From assembly GCA_002794775.1 (NCBI GenBank), contig NBAY01000083.1, positions 95,488-159,487 on the forward strand: 64,000 nucleotides of DNA. The letters are read 5' to 3'. Positions 34,436 to 47,078 of the stretch are shown here, piece by piece. Both the position numbers and the translations under genes were made by a program. How positions within the stretch are numbered: the first letter of the stretch is position 1; the number at the start of each line of letters is the position of its first letter. Source of the stretch: Porodaedalea pini. Its lineage: Eukaryota > Basidiomycota > Agaricomycetes > Hymenochaetales > Hymenochaetaceae. The notes below the pieces were generated by a model that did no database searches, was not told where the DNA came from, and saw nothing but the letters and a program-made list of their open reading frames with translations.

Positions 34436-35971
34436 ATGTCTTCTCTAGGCTTCGGTACGGAAAGCCCCAAGGTGGAGGTAGAGCACCTTTTCGCGGTGCG
34501 GTATCTGACGCGTAAGTCTTGTCTTATATTTGACTTGAGTTTTCACTCATTCGACTTCAAAAAATACAGTGGCAGGATTCACGGTGCTGTTATACGATGT
34601 GGCGCTGACGTTTGAGGAGGAGGTCAAAGTAGTGTGGTCCACGCGCCGGTGGACGCTCCCGAAAATCGCCTATCTCTTGAACCGTTACGGAGCGTGCGCG
34701 TTAGCGATGTTCTATCTGAGTTGTACGTCTCCCTTCTTTTCCAGACGCTTTAGAGAATTGAAGAGATTTTTTGAAATATTAGTCTTGATGCCATTTTTTG
34801 ATAGAAGCGATAGCTGGGTGAGTCGCTTTGCGTATGATCAGCCAGAACAGCGACAAAATGCTAACCGTGGTGAAGTATGTTTATCCTTGCAGATGAGCAT
34901 CGCATCATGGTGCTGATGGTTGATCTATTGTAGGTGCAAGTCTGCCGGTGCTATCGACATGGTCCTTGATGTCACGATCGAGACGCTGGGGAATGGTATG
35001 CGGCCGTGTGGAGTATAGCGATCAGAATACTCTGACCTAGTTTGCCTCTAGGAATTGTGCTGTACGAGCTTATATGTCTATGGGCGACCAATAAGCGTAT
35101 AGCGTGCTTAATGGCGGCTGGTTTCATTATTCTTCACTCGGCGACGATAGTCTCGCTCGGTATTGCTGTAGTCCAGCTGAGGAGTGCGTTGTTATAGCTT
35201 GAAACCAGTCTACTCCTCTCACTGAACAGCCTTTTACCTTAGGATTTCTTCGGTTCGCTCATTTGACTAATACGTTACGGACTTGCTTCGCCATAGCAAA
35301 CCCTACAGCATTCAAGGGAGTGTACATTCCAGCAGTAAGCTGTGTTATATTTATGTCGCAACGTACACTCTCCTGACGCAAATACAGGTCGCTCTTGATA
35401 TTTACGCATTCGTTCTACTTTTGTTGAACGCGCTTTCGCGGCCTCGTTCCTCATCCCAAAAGCTTTTGGATCTGCTTTGGAGCGACGGTGCCATTTTCTT
35501 TCTGGTATGTTTTGCTTATGCTCTGCTACAATTTGAATAAAACTGACGATGTTCCAGACAACGTTTTGTTCGTCGTTCTCTTTGCTAGGGCTTACTTCAC
35601 CGTCCTTACTTCGTTTCGCTACAGCAATGCGCACAATGTGTCTAGTTATCAACATTGCAGCACCGGTGAGTAACGTTTCGCTCACTGATAGCATTCGACA
35701 AATTCTGAAGGTCCAAATTAGCCATCCTTATCTGTCCTAGGCTTAAGGTACGCTACCCTGCTGTGATGTGGTTGCTCTCGATACTGAATTTGCAACCGCC
35801 AGCTTCTCGTCGGCGATGGTGGCGGCAGCAGTTTCCCGTCTCTACCTTCGTCTAAATCTCGCTTCCCAGCGCGATGATCTCGAATTATCAGTCTATGGAA
35901 GCTTCTATGCCAATGAGCTTCTGCTAGAGGAGTGCGAACTTCAAGACCGCACAGCGAAATTGAATGATTAA
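34436..35971 (+). CDS. DUF6533 multi-pass membrane protein
   Basis: Clear exons: 34436-34511 (MSSLGFGTESPKVEVEHLFA...), 34570-34722 (GFTVLLYDVALTFEEEVKVV, then WTLPKIAYLLNRYGACALAM), an exon with CKSAGAIDMVLDVTIETLGN ending at about 34996, one with GIVLYELICLWATNKRIACL and hydrophobic helices, one with FLRFAHLTNTLRTCFAIANP, one with VALDIYAFVLLLLNALSRPR, one with TTFCSSFSLLGLTSPSLLRF, and a last exon containing VSRLYLRLNLASQRDDLELS ending at 35971. The YD..LTFEEEV..VW and LLNRY motifs define DUF6533. Hydrophobic segments suggest about seven membrane spans. The exon chain between 34723 and 34930 and the last splice near 35685-35760 are not resolved, so small lesions cannot be excluded. Function of the family is unknown; it sits in membranes. 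Confidence 0.6.
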
Positions 35972-36658
35972 TTTATTATTTTCCGCTTGGTATTTTACGG
36001 TTCTGTGCAGGTTGCCATATGTCATTTAATCAGGGCACCTGTATGTACATGTTTTGTTGCCTACTTGTATACTTACCGTGTTGTTTTGGCATGTCGTATA
36101 CTCCAATCAACCATCATTTTCTCGTGCGTGCTGTCTTACGGCGTGCACAGCTTGCTGAGATCAATACCGAGATGAACGGAGGCCATCCCACGCAATTTAG
36201 AGCTACGCTCAAAACGGAGGTATTTGTTACTGCTCATGTCCGCTTCCAGGCCGCTATTCCCTACCTCCGGTGGGTTGATTGCTTCGATTCCAAGCTTCCC
36301 AGGTCTTGTCAGAAGAAGACTACGCTGATACGCATTTCGATCACCTTTTTATTTTTCACCAGCGGCCATCAGCTTCTTTCACGACCATGTGCATGGATCA
36401 CTATCTTTCTCCCTCCGGCATACAGTTTGATGTATGGAATGGACATCTTTAGACTCTGCGGGTGCTCAAGAATATTCGAAACGTGGGTTCCCAGCGGAGC
36501 AAGGCCGAGAAAATAGAAGGACTCTCGGAAACTCAGAACAGACATCGAGCCACCTCACGTCTTCTGTTCTTTCCCGTGCTCTCCATTTCTGGCGCCTAGA
36601 CGGTGTCGAGCACTGCTCTCCATCTGTCCAACTCGCTTACCCCTCTCCTTTACTCTCG
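35972..36658. other. Spacer, promoter of the MFS gene
   Basis: No accepted gene. Open frames at 36019-36516 and 36434 onward have no family features upstream of the MFS start. Confidence 0.4.
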
Positions 36659-38902
36659 ATGTCCGCGATTCCCAACAGTGAAGACGATACCTCAGTTGAT
36701 TTGGAGCCCAAGCTTGGAGCTCGAAAGGTATCTGAGTCGACAGTGTCGAGCATGCCTGCGAAGGACTCACCCCATGCACTGTCGAGTGCTACTGAGGTCA
36801 ACGGTGCCGATGAGAACCGGCAGAAGGAGCGTGGTCTGCGCTTTTGGATGTGCATTGTCGCGATAATGGTGTCTTCTTTCCTTATGGTCTTGGATCTAGT
36901 AAGTCTGAAATAATCTGCACGGTTTGCTTTGAGCTAATGAGAAAACACAGTCTGGAGTCGGAACTGCACTTCCAGTAATTGTGGCCGATCTCAACGGCAA
37001 GGAGTTCGAATGGGTGGGCTCGGCATACGCGCTTTCAGCGACGGCGTTCTTACCTCTGAGCGGTGGATTGGCACAAGTGAGAGTTGTTCTATTTCATCCT
37101 CTAATGTTATCTGATGGATCATGGAGGTATTTGGACGAAGGAGTATCATGTTAGCCATGGTGTTTCTCTTCGCCGTAGGAAGCGCCATGTGCGGCGCTGC
37201 TCCGAGTCTTAACTTCCTCATCGCATCTCGGAGTACGCCATCTAATTCTCTTATTTATCATGCATTGTCTTATTACAGTCCATTACAGCTCTCCAAGGCA
37301 TCGGTGCCGGCGGTATTGCGTCCTTGACGCAGATAATTATCGCCGATCTTGTGTCTCTCCAGGAGCGAGGCACGTTTAACGGTCTTGTTGCAATGTACGC
37401 CTTTCTTTTTCGTCAGTCCTTTGGTCCCTTCACTCAAATAGTTATTAACGCGTTTTAAAATGTCCCTTTGATAGCGCGTATGCTTTTGGAACCTCAAGTG
37501 CGCCAGTCATAGCCGGAGCTCTTGTGCAGCGCGGACAGTGGAGATGGTTCTTTTGTAAGATGCGTTCTCTCTTAATACTCGTTAGACATTAATACCAGCG
37601 TGTCTTACAGATATGAACCTGCCCATTTGCGCTGTCACTGCCTTTCTCGTATTCACATGTCTCGATCTGAAAGTACCAAAGGGAACGATCAGAGAAAAGC
37701 TCCTCAGGCTGGACTGGACGTGCGTTTTGTTTCCATTTTTCATGAGTGATCCAAAGTAATTGGGTACGCAGAGGCAACTTCCTTGTCGTTGCTTCAACAA
37801 CGGCGGCAGTTATTGGGTTAACCTGGGGAGGCATTAAGTTCCCGTGGTCCTCAGCGGAAGTGTTAGCACCACTTATTGTTGGAATCGTCGGCTTCGGCGC
37901 ATTCGTCCTTTATGAAGCGAAATATGCAGAGCATCCGCTTGTACGTTATGTCCGCACATGTGACGAGCGTTCTTGTCTAACAAAGTGGTTAGGTACCCTT
38001 TGAGGTTATGTCTACTCGGACTGGAGCTAGTGGATACATTCAGGGATTCTTCACAAATTTCTACTTGCTCGGTGCAATTTGTATGTTTTTCTCCCTCGAT
38101 CTGTGAATCGGTAAAATTATTAACGGCGATATTCCTAGACTATCTGCCCGTATACTTCCAGGCTTGCAAGCTCGCTTCTGCAGTTGGCTCTGGTGTTGAT
38201 ATATTCGGCCTCGGATGCACGATCATGCCTTTCGGCCTTGTCTCTGGCATCAGCGTCGCAAAGTCGGGCAAATACCGGCCTCAGCTGTGGCTCGCCTGGG
38301 TCTCTCTTATCGTCGCTGGCGGGTTGCTTATGTCGCTTGACGCGGACAGCAGTCGAGCGAAGTACATCGGGTATCAGGTGTTCATCGGCCTCGGGCTCGG
38401 GATCCTGATGACGACGGCGTTCTTCCCCGTCCTCGCTCCGCTGCCTGTTTCGCTGAACGCAAACGCTCTTGCGTTCTTCATGTTCGTACGCTTCTTCTCT
38501 CAGGTAGGCTCAAATACTCTGCTTTTATACATTGGATAACAACCAGCCTATCTATTTTTCTAGGTCTGGGGAGTTACCGTCGGCGGCACAATCTTGCAGA
38601 ACGAGCTGCAGAAGAAGCTGCCTGCTGAATTCATTCAGCGGTTCCCTTCCGGCACTTCTGTCGCCTATTCGATTATCCCGATCATCCCTACGCTCGAAGA
38701 GCCCTTTCGTACCAGCGTGCGTGTTGCGTTCTCGGACAGTCTGCGCGTGTACTGGGCTGTGCTTCTCGCCGTCGGTGTTGCTGGCCTTGCTGCGAGCTTG
38801 TTGATGAAAGCTTTACCACTACACACCTCATTGGACAAGGACTGGGGACTCAAGGAAAATGAGGACGATTCTGGAAGAATTGAAATGTCAAGAGGCACAT
38901 AG
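36659..38902 (+). CDS. MFS drug:H+ antiporter, DHA2 (14-TMS) type
   Basis: Ten exons: 36659-36898, 36951-37076, 37127-37232, 37289-37394, 37475-37554, 37611-37719, 37772-37940, 37993-38080, 38139-38503 and 38564-38902. Every junction is GT-AG and in phase, giving 575 residues. The N-terminal 55 residues are polar and cytosolic. Then come the first helix (FWMCIVAIMVSSFLMVLDL), EFEWVGSAYALSATAFLPLS, a GRR loop after helix 2, LQGIGAGGIASLTQIIIADL, GQWRWFFYMNLPICAVTAFL, SGYIQGFFTNFYLLGAI and FGLVSGISVAKSGKYRPQLW. These are the usual DHA2 motifs; length and layout fit efflux of drugs or toxic metabolites at the plasma membrane or vacuole. No biosynthetic cluster is next to it. A decayed paralogue lies at 7104-9277. 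Confidence 0.9.
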
Positions 38903-39876
38903 TTGTAGAGGAGCTTTGGGTGATTGAAATATAAAAATTATTTATGTTCTTCAAGTTGAAATACAATCGCCATCCGCTGCCGACTACAAAGAGCATATGG
39001 TCTTCCGACTAAGCGAAGAGAGAATCCTCTTGTTTTGGGAATAATGCTGAATTTCACAGATCTCCATGAGAAAATGTCAAAATGCGGGATACTGCGGAAT
39101 GGGCGAACCTGAGTTGGAGGCTTCCAAGATACAATTTTAAGTTCACGCTGTTCGAGCAAGTGAATTATACATGATGTGAAGAAGATACAGAAATGTCAGG
39201 GCTAGCTTAGCATCATAACACTGTGCCACGGAGTCTATTATATTTGAATTCGTCGGCCTTTAGGTGGTCGCGCCTTCAAGTTGACACTGCAGCGACCAGT
39301 GCGATGCGTCGCCCACGTGCTGCTACCATTTATGGCTAATACGTTGATACGTTGTCTGCCATTTTTTCCTTCTGGCTAATGCTGCTCGGCCTGGAAGGAA
39401 CTTACGACGGACGCGTCTTGCGCGATGTACCCTTATGTCTTTATTCAGCTGTGTGGCATTTCTGGAAAAGCTGCTCGCAGTCCATTTCCACGCCGCCAGG
39501 GTGGGTCAGACAATTCTGGTAGCCTCATGTACGGCATCACTGAGCTCCGACCGCAAACTTGAATTTAAAATGTATGCTGCCTCCTTCACTATCTACCTCG
39601 CTCGAAGGCTGTGTCTACCAAGCTTCCGGGAAACTCCTCTGTTTACAAATGAAGGCATGCACCAGCCGCTTTGCTGCTGCTGTGTAATCACCGCTACAAT
39701 GACAAACGGAATGCAGCTGCAGAATATCGCCTAGTCGGCTGTCCGAAATTAGAAGACAGGCACTCAAGTTCCCCGAGACGCGCCGGCGAGGGAGTATTAA
39801 TATTTGGAAGTCCAGTTTTTTTCGAGGATCTATCTTGAGCGCGTCGGCCCCCACTAAATCGACGCCGAGCTCGCCC
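38903..39876. other. Spacer, no gene seen
   Basis: No accepted coding region. Upstream region of the next DUF6533 gene. Confidence 0.4.
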
Positions 39877-41592
39877 ATGTCCGGTCTGTCCTGCGGGACC
39901 ATCTCCTGTGACGAGCTTGAAAGCAATTTGATGGCTGTCTACCAAACGAAGCTTGTGAATCGTGAGCTTTTTTTCGACTTTGTCTATGCTGTCGCTGAAA
40001 TATTTGTTCCCTCTACTGCAAGTCTCCGCATTTGCTATTCTCATTTACGACTACAGTGCGTTTGTTCTCTTACAATCGGGTTACATGCTGAGCCGTTGAC
40101 TTCTTATCAGTCATCACATTCGGAAGGGAAAAGGATCTAGTTTGGGTATGATCTAAATTCGCTATACTAACCTTGCTGGAGCTGAGGGAGACAGTCCAAG
40201 GGCCCGCGGATAGGATGGGGAACGGCTCTTTTCCTTGCAGTAAACATTGTTTTATATGTGTGTTTACTTTACGGGAGACTTATCATGCGACACAGATAAG
40301 ATACCTAACGCTCATTATTGTAACGTATGTACTTATGATCAATCCCGTCTGAAACCTTCATCAAATAATTCTACTGCAGATTCATCGTTATCGGTGGGCA
40401 GGCCTTTTTTCCTACTGGTTTTCAACTGATAGGTCTGCTAGTCATGTTTTTACCCGATGTTTCTGTGGAGGCGAGTCATTTTACGCCTTTGCAGAGTTAT
40501 TCACTAAACACTAACACCCCGTAGCTGTTCGTTTGAATCATTCTCTGTTACGCTGTCTGACACAATCGTGCTCATCTATGATATGATGTAGTTGTGCGTG
40601 CAGTTACTTTTCGCTGCCGCTCACGTCACGCTGAACTACTATCAGGTACCGCATGGGTAAAGTTCCACTGGTTTTCTGGCGTGCTCATTGTCATGCTCGC
40701 AGAAAGTAAGTATACGTTTCTTTCTCGCTCAACTCTCTGCTTCTGAATTCGCGTAGTCACTCTCCAGATTCGAATCTATGCAATGTACGGAAACACAAGG
40801 ACTATCTTGTACTTCCTGATCTTCACCTTCATTGCAACGTTCGGGACTATTCTTTCTTTCATAATAAGACTCATCTCGAAAGAAGATGGTGCGTATTTGA
40901 TTCTTTTCGCCTGTTTCTACCACCAAATAATTTCCTCGTTATATTCTCTAGCATCTTTCTTCAATCCCGTGGAGAACTCGTTGTTCATTTGCGTCCCGCT
41001 AAACCTTCCCGGTTATTTTCGCGAAGTCTGGGTCCCTCTGTTCATTCATGAGCTCATCCTATGTTGCTTAGGTTCGGCTGTCTGATACTGGACCATGTTT
41101 CATTCCCTCACTGATATTAGCCGTGAACAAGGGGGTTCAGAGCGTTAGATCTTTCGGAAAAGAGGGCTTTACGAGCCGATTCACTATTTTCCTTGTTACA
41201 GACTCGGTGATATATTACTTCGCGTGAGTTCAGGTGAAAGGATCATTCTCCAGTACATCGTGACTAATACATTCTCCTCTTCAGTGTTCTCGCCGTTTTC
41301 TTCTCGCTCGAGCTCGTGTGGGTTATCAAAGGCGTGAGTATCTTCATTTTCAAATATTACTGTTTCACTTGCTGATCTTCCTCTACTATATTCTTAGGTC
41401 AATTACATCGAGCTGCCATTTGGACACGCCGTTGTCATCGGAAGTATCATGTGTCAGCGCCTGCTGCTCAAAATCCGGAGGCGCTATTACGCCCATACTG
41501 GCGAACAATCAATAACAGTGAGACAGACAGCTGTTCTAGAGTTTCAGGTCGGAAGTGAGGAGTACTCAATGTCAACGTTCCGCGCAGATTAG
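39877..41592 (+). CDS. DUF6533 multi-pass membrane protein
   Basis: Start MSGLSCGTISCDELESNLMA. Exons 39877-39961, 40023-40055 (SAFAILIYDY), 40111-40145 (IITFGREKDLVW), 40201-40239 (GPRIGWGTALFLA) and 40296-40324 (IRYLTLIIV) join in phase. Downstream come VTLQIRIYAMYGNTRTILYF, then SFFNPVENSLFICVPLNLPG, AVNKGVQSVRSFGKEGFTSR, VLAVFFSLELVWVIKG and VNYIELPFGHAVVIGSIMCQ, ending EYSMSTFRAD and TAG at 41590-41592. The YD..ITF.RE.DLVW block and R-x-YAMY segment mark DUF6533. The splice pattern between about 40440 and 40760 is not resolved. Unlike the relics in 10-28 kb, no stop or frame shift was found in the recognised exons. It lacks the PIDPxLVP N-terminus of those relics and so belongs to another subfamily. 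Confidence 0.65.
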
Positions 41593-42380
41593 ATTCTGGA
41601 CTTTGCATGTAATTATAGATCATTATTTGCATGTGCATAGCTTGGCACTCGCATTCTAGAGCTTGCTTTTACTCCGTGTAACGTTTTTGAAAAAACGCGA
41701 TAGCTACAATATATTGTACTAATTATACATCAAACACGCTGAGCTCTTCCCGTTTTGCTTACGTCCAATCCTTGAGCATCAACATTTATTTCAGGCAAAT
41801 GCCATCCCGCCGCCGACAGAACATGACAAGCTTGCCGCATCGGGTGTCCTTTTCGCAGCTACGACGGTCTACGATCTTGGTCCTGCCCTATAGGCTCTGG
41901 CGGTCCGGAGAATATCACGTTTTGCATGACAGACAATCAATGATAATTAGGTGCTATTCTATACCGCTCTTTTGTGTATATTTGAATAGATTAGCTAATA
42001 CTGACTACACTCGGGTGTATCAACAACCTCTGAAATGCAGCAATTGCTGTGAAGAAATACAAGTCTTATCACTGTATTCCTGGCAGTGACGAGGTTTGAG
42101 AGGCTCTTCAGCAACTAGTAAGTTAACGATCAGTGCGCATCTTATGTAAACTTCCCTTTCTTGGATGAATTAAGTACTAAATGATAAATATTTAAATATA
42201 AGTTTCACATCTTGGCCAAGAAGTTTTCAAACTCCAAAATAAAAAATCTATGAACAACAAGTTCTACCTATAGCTAGTTTACAGTGCCAAACAAACGCGT
42301 CTTCAGTTGTCGGCTTTAGCCGCGCCAAATTGTAGTGTCTGGTCTCTGCCTCGCGCTCGCCGCGTCTCGAATAGCCTCCC
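41593..42380. other. Spacer, promoter of the ankyrin gene
   Basis: AT-rich, particularly 42170-42240. No gene seen. Confidence 0.4.
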
Positions 42381-43384
42381 ATGTCTCCCGACGTCGACGT
42401 CTCACTCTTAAAAGCACTATCATCATCGCCGAATGTCATCGCGCCATCAACACCCTCCCCAATCTCAGATCCAAACTTAAATTGGAATCCTTCAACGCCA
42501 TCGCCATCCTCAGATGATCTCGAAGACCTCCTTGACTGCCGGTACGGCGAATACGACCTCGTCTCTCAATTTGTGGAGACATACGGCGTCACCGTGCTCG
42601 CAAATGCGCGCGATGAAAGAGGGAACAACGTGCTGCATATGTGTGGGCATGATGGTGCGTGCGCTGTTTTCTTTCATTCTCTATCACTTTTTTCCGTTTT
42701 CTTTCTTCTTTGGATCGCCATTGCTGCGCTACCGTTCGTTCTCGTTCTCCATTCTTTTTCCACAATCGAATGAAACCGACATCCACGTTCTCTCCGAATC
42801 ATCACAGATATCTTCACATACATCCTTCCCTCCCATCGCTTCCGCCGACGTTGATCACATTAGGCAACGGCGCAGGAAGCACACCTCTCCACTGTGCGTG
42901 CCTCAACGCGCAACTCGCATGTGCGAAGCGACTCGTCGCTTTCCGGCCCTCTTTATGTCTCTCACCAATCTCCGATTCCAACTCGACGCTGCCGAACTTC
43001 GACGAAAAATTAAAATCCGAAGGACAGCAAGAGCGAGATGACGACACGGTACAGAAACTCGGACTCGGCCCAGCCCTCATTTTCGCGCGTAACGCTGCGA
43101 GCCATACCCCACTCGGCGAGGCGGAGCGCGCAGGGTGGGACGAGGGCGCACGCTGGCTCATCAGCGTCATGGATCTCCAGCTCGACTTTTCCCCTGATTC
43201 TGCCTCTGCTGAAGAAGCTGATGTCGACGTCTCGTACGAAGAAGTTGCTGGTGCCGGTTTTGAGGTGAAGAGGATAGAAGAGGGCGAGAGGGATGGGGAT
43301 GGGAAAGACAGTGATGGAGACGAGGAAATAGAGGTAGAGCTCGCACGACTACGCATCTCGGACGGCGATCTTTTTAACTCATAA
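42381..43384 (+). CDS. Ankyrin-repeat protein, Yar1-like
   Basis: Two exons, 42381-42658 and 42808-43384, give 284 residues. The donor is the second of two overlapping GTGCG sites, needed to keep phase; the acceptor is CATCACAG. Features: DLLDCRYGEYDLVSQFVETY, then ARDERGNNVLHMCGHDG (ankyrin 1), GAGSTPLHCACLNAQLACAK (ankyrin 2) and NAASHTPLGEAERAGWDEGA with RWLISVMDL (ankyrin 3). The tail is acidic (DGDGKDSDGDEEIEVE). This size, order and acidic tail are those of Yar1 and related fungal proteins. In yeast, Yar1 is a chaperone of ribosomal protein uS3 on its way to the 40S subunit. Assigning that function here is by family analogy. An insertion between repeats 2 and 3 (Ser/Asn/Gln-rich) is longer than in yeast. 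Confidence 0.75.
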
Positions 43385-45267
43385 CAGCCTCGCCCTTTTC
43401 TGCGTTTCGGTCTTGTCCTTCTCGACTGCGCGTCTATTTTCGGTTTCGCGTTTTCGCTGCGGACCGAAAGGAAGGAAGGGATACAAAGTCTGGAAGAGGA
43501 TGAGAGACCGGGTTAAGTTGACGGGACACCTCTATTGCATAGACATTGACGTAGGAAAGGTACGCTTCTTTACCCGTCCACTGGTTAGATCAATGTTCAA
43601 TTCTAACTATCCGTCTTCCGTTCAATGGTGCAGCGCTCGATATCCTTTAGATCTACAAATACCCCACCATTGTATACCATTCTACATGTGTAATTGCGTT
43701 GTCCCATTGTCAACAGAGCATAGCAGCAAACAGTCGGGACGTATTGAGGGCGAGGAGAAAGAATAAACATGTACAGAAATCTTACATCTACGGGCCATCC
43801 TTTTCCGCCGTCTCACACAACCATCTCAAGCTCGCTGCTCTCAAGGCGGGACCAAGCCCGTCCTTGCGGAGGTTCTAGATAGACCAGGCAACGAGCTCTG
43901 TCATATGATCAATTCCGACAACCTTTCCCGACGGGCCTGTTTCTTCGACGCTGTCGGAGCGGACGAGACGGTGAGGGATTGGGGCGGTGTATCCTGTCGA
44001 CATCGAATATACGAGATCCTGGCTTGTGAAAAGGAAGTAGGTTCTTTGTGCCTTTTCCTATATTACAGCCGCATCCGCATTGTAGCCTGTACGTATGCTA
44101 TACAAATCATGTCCAGGATATCGATGAGATAGTAAAGGAAAAGAAAAGGCGTTCAGTGTTTCTCCCTAGCGTTGCTCTGCGGCAGGCCATATGAGTTCCA
44201 TCCATCACACAATAGGTGAAGGCGGTCGCTACGCTAAGCGGATCATAGTTGCCTGACTTGATGTTCGACCAGCGGCGTCAGAGGAAATTGGGGTACCGTT
44301 CAATGGGAATCGTCGAGAATATCGCGACACGGAAACCGAGGAGGACGAGCAGCGTACTGTGCCATTTTTACAAGTGCGATCCAGCAGCGATGGACGAACG
44401 ATGCAGGCGGTGGCGGCGGCGGCGGAAACAATAAGCAGACGCGCAAGTTTACTGTATTCTCTACCGAGGATCTGGAATGTGGGTGCGAAAGACTTATAAA
44501 GACGAAATGAGAATGTTAAGGGAGATCCAATGTTTTTGAAATACCAGAAAACTCACCATCCGAACCAGCCGAAATTTGCCTTGGTAGTGAGTACACTGGA
44601 AGAGAGACAGCGAGACTGGAAGGTCACCGTAGATTATACTTGATGAAATAATTTCGATTCCGTCCTTGAATCGCCTGAACAGGTAAAATAATGCTGGTAT
44701 TACAATCTGATGATAAGAGGATACAAGACGAGGCGAGAGATAGACGAGATCCTGACAAAAGATCGAATAGATTCGAAGTGCGAATTCGAGAACAAAATAT
44801 GGGACGAAAGAAGCTCAGCAAGCAAACCGATAAGATAGAGAAGACGACCATGAAAACATTAAAATCGACCAGAGGCACACAGCACAGGACAGCACGGCAC
44901 AGCGAAGCGCAAGAGCGACAGGGGTTGAATGATGAACGGAAAACACGAGCAGTGGAAGAATCAAAAGGAGAAAGAACTCAAGAAGAGGGAATAGAATGAT
45001 GGGGCGAGACTGCAGAAGTTGCATTTCCCATAGTCCAGCTGCCGACGCGAAGTATTATGCCACTGCCGCTCAAAGGAGAGTACCTTCTAGCCAGCATGGT
45101 GCCAATGACGTTCATTATTGCGCGTATTCGTAGAGATATTCGTTGTCGACATGTACGGAGGTGTTTCGAGACGTTGACACATCGCGGACGAGATGTCGTT
45201 TCGACGGTACCGAAAAGGCGAAACGTGTCCAGTCAATATCGCACTTATTGAACAGGCTGAAAGGGAG
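43385..45267. other. 1.9-kb stretch without an accepted gene
   Basis: Only short open frames without domain features. The region lies between two convergent genes, so much of it may be 3' flanking DNA. Confidence 0.4.
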
Positions 45268-47078
45268 CTAAAGGAAGTCGGCACCTCGTAAATGGCTTCT
45301 CAAAATGCCCTCGCGTACTGTGATTCATTCATTTCATCAGTTTGTGCGGCAAGGGTAGAGATAGAGGAGGAAGAATAAGGGCTGAAAAACAGACATACCA
45401 ACGCCAAGTGTCAATGCTGTTGCCTTCGTGTCCTGGAATAAACAGATATCAAACGTAAAAAAAGAGCAGGAAGGAGTCAATTATGAGACTCACGATGACG
45501 GAAGTGAGATGTGTATAGATCGGACGTGGTTCCGGCGAGTATTGCTTCGACATGTCGCGGAATTTTGTGCGCATGTCTTTGTAGATAATGTCGAGTTTTA
45601 GCAAAGGGTTGTGGAAGTATCGGGACAACGAACTCACATTTTGCGACGGTCCCTAGAGTGTTGCTTCGATCACCGAAGCTCGGTACGTACTCCCTCACTG
45701 ACGCACCCGCTCGCAGCTTCTTATCCAGTAGATCGCACTTGTTCAGGAACAGCACGAGCTGTGTTTTCACTAGCAGCTTGCTCGAGCAAACGGCCTTCCA
45801 AAGGAGGAAGCTGTCCTCGAGGCGGTTGACGCGCTTGTCCTCGGCGAGCTTCTCGTCAAAGCAGTTGATCGGTGCGAGGAAGATGATCGCGTTGACATCG
45901 TCGAAGAAACTAGCCCAGGCCTTATTTTAGGATTGAGGTCATGAGAAAGTAGACCGAGCTGAATCGAAATGCGACTCACCTGGCGCAAAGAACGAGTACC
46001 GCCAACGTCATACATCAGCCACTCCTGCCCAGCCTCACTCCCCTTCTCGAAGAAGAATCGGTACTCTTGCACGCCCATTGTACGGAGACGCGCGCGTACG
46101 ATGTCGTCGTCCGAGGGTGAATAGTCGAGCGCGGCGACGCGCTCGACGTCATCGAGGAAGAAGCCGGCAGAGTCTTCGAGTCGAAGCTTGCGTCGCGAGA
46201 GCATCTGACGGATGGTCGGGTCATTCCAGAGCGCGTGCATGCTGTCAGAAACATGAATATTAGTTATTTAGTCGGACAGACAGGAGAGGACGCACTCATC
46301 ACGGCAACCAGCAATGATAGCTGTAGTCTCCTCGGCCTCCCGTTCACGCCACTCACGGCTGTGAGCGTCCTCACGACTGCCGGTCGAGTTGCGAGGTCGC
46401 AGTTTATCGAGGGCGCTCTTCCAGCCAGTCGAGGAGCGCACGAAGAACTCCTGAGGAGCGGCGACAGTGATCGTTCCCGGCGGAGCGGGCGTAGGCTCCT
46501 CCGCGCCAGAGCCGAGGCGTCGCTCGAGGTCTTTCTGTACGCGTCGAAGGGGTGCGAGTCGTAGTTTGAGGAGTTTGTGTATCTCGGTGAAGTGTAAACG
46601 GGTCGCATCGCGTGGTTCGTCGTCTTCGGAGTCTGAGGAAGCAGGGGATGAGAGATAACCGGAACCGACCATGTCACGGTGAAGGAGATCGAGGACAGTG
46701 TTGACGGATCGGAGAAGATTGAGTTGAATGACGGCACGCCAGCTATCGCGCTCTTCTTGCCAGGCCTTGCGCGCGTACGCGAGTTGAAAGTCTGCTCGAC
46801 GCCCTCAGCACTCCGATAAGCTAAACGTTGCTAGTACACTCACTCTTCAGCGTCGTCGATTTCCCGCTCTCCGACTGTCCTAAAAGCAGCACCTTCACAG
46901 GCTTTTTTTTCTTCCGTGCTGCTGCTCGTTCGGCGCGCAAAGCTTCGTCTATCTCGTCACTAATCCTCTTTGCCTCTCGTTCATTGCTCAACCGTGCGTC
47001 CCGATCTTCAGGAGATTCGTCCGCAGGCGGCGCGATGGCGGCCGTGAGAGGGTCGTCAAAGTCGAGAGAACGGCCCAT
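45268..47078 (-). CDS. Divergent heterotrimeric G-protein alpha subunit
   Basis: Seven exons: 47078-46844, 46791-46296, 46241-45980, 45920-45638, 45576-45494, 45432-45399 and 45317-45268. All phases agree, giving 480 residues. P-loop GQSESGKST is at 67-75. KNFQLAY, a helical-domain entry, and WRAVIQLNLLRSVNTVLDLL follow. Switch I region is RLRTMGV at about 296-302. Switch II DVGGT at 322-326 is followed by RSLRQ. NKCD is at 391-394. DTKAT at 454-458 is the guanine-ring motif, and the end is VREGILRSHLRGADFL. Canonical G-alpha subunits are about 355 residues. The excess is a long helical-domain insertion (Ser/Asp-rich, SSPASSDSEDDEPRD onward) and an N-terminal extension. No MGC-type acylation start. 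The catalytic Gln of DVGGQ is Thr here, so intrinsic GTP hydrolysis is expected to be slow or absent; that is inference. Confidence 0.88.

Noticed and set aside
43413..43766. 117-residue open frame after the ankyrin gene
   Set aside because: Cys/Phe-rich without motifs, probably 3' flank of the ankyrin gene.
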